A model generated the notes under the pieces. It ran no database searches. It worked only from the letters and a program-made list of their open reading frames with translations, and had not been told where the DNA came from. Shown here piece after piece: positions 4,169-6,313 of a stretch of DNA of 6,313 nt. Positions within the stretch are counted from its first letter, which is position 1. The number at the start of each line of letters is the position of its first letter. A program made the translations under genes and the position numbers. The DNA comes from JADFNO01 sp965369945. GTDB taxonomy: Bacteria; Planctomycetota; Phycisphaerae; Phycisphaerales; SM1A02. The stretch is from positions 1-6,313 of the forward strand of contig CBDUST010000273.1 in NCBI GenBank assembly GCA_965369945.1, read 5' to 3'.

Positions 4169-6175
4169 ATGTTCGACTTCCGCCCAGCCTTGAAGTGTGC
4201 TTTGCTTGGGATGGGACTGATCCTCGCGGCGCCATTCGTCCAGGTAGCACAAGGCCAACAACAAGACCTGATCCCGCGCAGCGTGCTCTTTGGGAATCCG
4301 GATCGTGCAGCCGTGCGGATCAGCCCCGATGGAACACAACTAAGCTACCTCGCTCCGCATAACGACGTGCTGAACGTGTGGGTGCAAACAGTCGGCCAGG
4401 ACGACGCCAGGCCGTTGACCAATGCAATCAAGCGCCCGATTCGGATCTATTTCTGGGCTCATAACAGCGAGCAAATCCTTTACGCCCAGGACGCTGCCGG
4501 GAACGAGAACTTCCATCTCTTCGCGGTGAACGTCCAAACGGGTGACGAAATCGATCTCACGCCGTTCGAGTCGGTTCAAGCTCGCGTTGTCGCAACCGAC
4601 CGGGATTTTCCCGACGAAATCCTCGTCGGGATCAACAATCGCGTTCCAAAATGGCACGATGTTTGGCGGATCAACACGCGCACTGGAGAACGTCAACTCG
4701 TTTTCGAAAACGACGAATACGCAGCACTGCTGGTAGACAATCGTTTCCAGATTCGCGCGGGTATGCGATTCCTCAGAGATGGGAGTCAAATTGTCTATGT
4801 TCGCGATGGAGATGACCAGCCGTGGTACGAACTGATTCACTGGAAACAGGAGGACACGTTAACGTCTGGTGTCAGCGGGTTTTCACGCGACGGTCAGACG
4901 ATCTACATGCACGATTCACGCTCGGGCGACAAGGCCGGGCTGTATGCGTACTCATCAGTCGGCGAAGAACCAACCTATGACCTCATTGCCCGTAGCGATT
5001 TGTCTGACCTGAGCCAGGTCGTCTTTGACCCTGCGACCGGTCGGCCCCAAGCTGTCGCGTTTGAATACACGCGGCGACAGTGGCAAATCCTCGACCCGGC
5101 GATCGAAGACGACTGGAACTATCTCACCAACCTCAGGGACGGCGAGATGTTGGTTGTGAGTCGAAGTCACGACGACCGGCTATGGACTGTGGCTTACGTC
5201 AGAGACGATGGGCCGGTCGAGTACTTCCTGTACAACCGTGATGAGGGCGAGGCGACGTTCTTGTTCACAAACCGTTCGGGGCTCGCTGACTATAAGTTGG
5301 CCAAGATGAAACCGATCGTTATCACGGCTCGAGATGGCCTGAAACTAGTGAGCTACCTCACGACGCCGTTGGGAAAGAAGCCGAGGAACCTCCCCATGGT
5401 CTTGCTCGTTCACGGCGGACCGTGGGGTCGCGACAGTTGGGGATTCAATTCGTTGCATCAATGGTTAACCAATCGTGGGTACGCCGTGCTGAGTGTTAAC
5501 TTTCGGGGATCGACCGGGTTCGGGAAACAGTTCGTTAACGCGGGCGATCGCGAATGGGCCGGGGCCATGCACGATGATCTGATCGACGCGGTGCTTTGGG
5601 CGGTTGACCAGAAGATCGCCGATCCGGACCAAGTTGCCATCATGGGCGGAAGCTACGGTGGGTATGCAACGCTGGTGGGCTTGACATTTACGCCGGAGTT
5701 CTTCGCAGCGGGTGTTGACATCGTTGGGCCGTCAGATGTTGCAACGCTGCTCGGAAGTTTCCCGCCCTATTGGGAGCCGATGATCTCGCTATTTGAGACA
5801 CGCGTCGGATCGGCGGACGAACCGGAGTATCTCGCCTCAATTTCTCCACTAAGCAAGGTCGATGCGATCACTCGTCCGCTTCTGATCGGCCAGGGCAAGA
5901 ACGATCCGCGGGTGAAGGAGGCTCAGAGTCAAATGATCGTCGAGGCAATGCAGGCCAAGGGATTGCCGGTTACGTATGTCGTCTTCCCCGACGAGGGACA
6001 CGGTTTCGCCCGTCCCGAGAACAGCATGGCCTTCTTTGCCATCAGCGAAGTGTTCCTGGCCCAACATCTGGGGGGACGCTTCGAGCCGATCAGCGACGCG
6101 GTAGCGAAGTCATCAGCGGATATCCAAGCCGGAGCGGCGCTCATCGACGGGCTTGGCGTGGACGACACGGACTAG
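4169..6175 (+). CDS. Secreted S9-family (prolyl oligopeptidase-like) serine peptidase
   Basis: A 668-residue exopeptidase- or oligopeptidase-type hydrolase. Residues 1-29 form a signal peptide: Arg5 and Lys9, a hydrophobic core at 10-24, and a likely cut after AQG at 29. It is therefore exported to the periplasm or outside. Residues about 37-380 form a beta-propeller, with a TolB/WD-like repeat ISPDGTQL (51-58) and further blade-like strands. The alpha/beta-hydrolase domain begins near 385: HGGP (415-418, oxyanion region), NFRGSTGFG, the nucleophile elbow GGSYGGY (493-499) with Ser495, then Asp579 in GKNDPR and His611 in DEGHGF. The catalytic triad is complete. Propeller access restricts the family to short peptides; the exact specificity (dipeptidyl-peptidase, acylaminoacyl-peptidase or other) cannot be read from the sequence. 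The C terminus has a roughly 30-residue acidic tail beyond the domain. No link with the FHA gene is evident. The TAG stop is also the first three bases of the 13-bp repeat. Confidence 0.95.
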   Translation: MFDFRPALKCALLGMGLILAAPFVQVAQGQQQDLIPRSVLFGNPDRAAVRISPDGTQLSYLAPHNDVLNVWVQTVGQDDARPLTNAIKRPIRIYFWAHNSEQILYAQDAAGNENFHLFAVNVQTGDEIDLTPFESVQARVVATDRDFPDEILVGINNRVPKWHDVWRINTRTGERQLVFENDEYAALLVDNRFQIRAGMRFLRDGSQIVYVRDGDDQPWYELIHWKQEDTLTSGVSGFSRDGQTIYMHDSRSGDKAGLYAYSSVGEEPTYDLIARSDLSDLSQVVFDPATGRPQAVAFEYTRRQWQILDPAIEDDWNYLTNLRDGEMLVVSRSHDDRLWTVAYVRDDGPVEYFLYNRDEGEATFLFTNRSGLADYKLAKMKPIVITARDGLKLVSYLTTPLGKKPRNLPMVLLVHGGPWGRDSWGFNSLHQWLTNRGYAVLSVNFRGSTGFGKQFVNAGDREWAGAMHDDLIDAVLWAVDQKIADPDQVAIMGGSYGGYATLVGLTFTPEFFAAGVDIVGPSDVATLLGSFPPYWEPMISLFETRVGSADEPEYLASISPLSKVDAITRPLLIGQGKNDPRVKEAQSQMIVEAMQAKGLPVTYVVFPDEGHGFARPENSMAFFAISEVFLAQHLGGRFEPISDAVAKSSADIQAGAALIDGLGVDDTD

Positions 6176-6185
6176 AGCAGTTTCA
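6173..6185 (+). repeat. 13-bp inverted repeat motif, right copy
   Basis: TAGAGCAGTTTCA is the exact reverse complement of 110-122. Its first three bases are the stop codon of the peptidase gene, so the repeat boundary coincides with the end of the reading frame. Outward from it follow a stem-loop and a REP-like arm. Confidence 0.7.
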
Positions 6186-6188
6186 CTG

Positions 6189-6220
6189 AAGATGTAGCGG
6201 CTGCGTGCGCTAGTCATCTT
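6189..6220 (+). terminator. Stem-loop downstream of the peptidase gene
   Basis: AAGATGTAGCG (6189-6199) pairs with CGCTA (6208-6212) and CATCTT (6215-6220). This gives an 11-bp stem with a 2-nt bulge and an 8-nt loop, starting 13 nt after the stop codon. Position and stability suit a 3' end structure, but no U tract follows, so it may be a processing or stability hairpin or part of a repeat rather than a true terminator. A second stem, GCCGATC/GATCGGC (6237-6243 with 6254-6260), lies just beyond. Confidence 0.4.
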
Positions 6221-6266
6221 ACGCAACGATAAATTTGCCGATCCCAACGGGTCGATCGGCGCGACT

Positions 6267-6294
6267 CCGGTGGCACGGGCATCTTGCCCGTGCG
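6267..6294. repeat. REP-like palindromic arm (left half of an inverted pair)
   Basis: A perfect 9-bp stem, GCACGGGCA (6273-6281) with TGCCCGTGC (6285-6293), encloses a 3-nt loop and is preceded by CCGGTG. The arm is the reverse complement of 27-54 except for one loop base. It is followed by the 19-nt spacer that also opens the window. The HGQDARAT peptide read here on the minus strand is a chance translation of the repeat, not a gene. Confidence 0.75.
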
Positions 6295-6313
6295 ACTTAT
6301 CATGGCGTGACAT
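6289..6313. repeat. 25-bp terminal direct repeat, right copy
   Basis: Identical to bases 1-25 and running to the last base of the window. It overlaps the end of the REP-like arm (6289-6294) and continues through the 19-nt spacer toward a second, inverted arm that must lie beyond the edge. Confidence 0.9.

Noticed and set aside
4340..4840. 166-residue minus-strand open frame
   Set aside because: Antisense to the propeller part of the peptidase gene; no recognisable domain.
6113..6313. 66-residue minus-strand open frame with the peptide HGQDARAT
   Set aside because: It is a translation of the REP-like repeat plus antisense of the peptidase 3' end. Such peptides recur wherever the repeat is read through.
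1..6313. A plasmid or small circular element, suggested by identical ends
   Set aside because: There are no replication, mobilisation or maintenance genes, and the content (thiL, tsaE, waaA) is chromosomal. The identical ends are better explained by a contig broken in a dispersed repeat.

Overview
This window looks like a chromosomal fragment of a Gram-negative bacterium, most likely a planctomycete (Planctomycetota) or a close PVC relative. Three things suggest this. A Kdo transferase (waaA) implies a lipid A-type outer membrane. The WaaA motifs read like the divergent planctomycete versions (for example a GSN-x-x-EP block where E. coli has GGHNPLE). The window ends carry a GC-rich palindromic repeat whose chance translation, 'HGQDARAT', I recall as common in spurious hypothetical proteins of planctomycetes. 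The lineage call is inference; no rRNA or other phylogenetic marker is present.

Layout: 1-141 holds half of a REP-like repeat pair plus one copy of a 13-bp motif. From 142 to 1709, on the minus strand, lies a compact operon read in the order thiL, tsaE, yacG; thiL and tsaE are 1 nt apart, and tsaE and yacG overlap by 8 nt. From 1710 to 2249 lies a 540-nt stretch without a credible protein gene. It holds palindromes and, at its right end on the plus strand, a structured segment followed by a pyrimidine tract and a strong intrinsic terminator, which together suggest an undescribed small RNA. waaA occupies 2250-3512 on the minus strand. Divergent from it, on the plus strand, are a 99-residue single-FHA-domain protein (3650-3949) and a secreted S9-family serine peptidase (4169-6175). 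From 6173 to 6313 come a second, inverted copy of the 13-bp motif, a stem-loop and the other half of the REP-like pair.

The protein genes are mostly housekeeping or cell-envelope functions: thiamine diphosphate synthesis, tRNA t6A modification, a gyrase-inhibitor-type zinc protein, Kdo addition to lipid A, phosphopeptide recognition and peptide hydrolysis. Nothing shows that they form one pathway. No tRNA, rRNA, CRISPR array, transposase, phage gene or toxin-antitoxin pair was found.

The most interesting signals are non-coding. They are (i) the putative sRNA at about 2066-2224, with a 7-nt-periodic pyrimidine tract resembling the 16S anti-Shine-Dalgarno tail, and (ii) the window edges. The first 25 bases are identical to the last 25, and joining the ends rebuilds one complete inverted pair of hairpins. 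This points to a contig broken in a dispersed repeat, or less likely to a circle.
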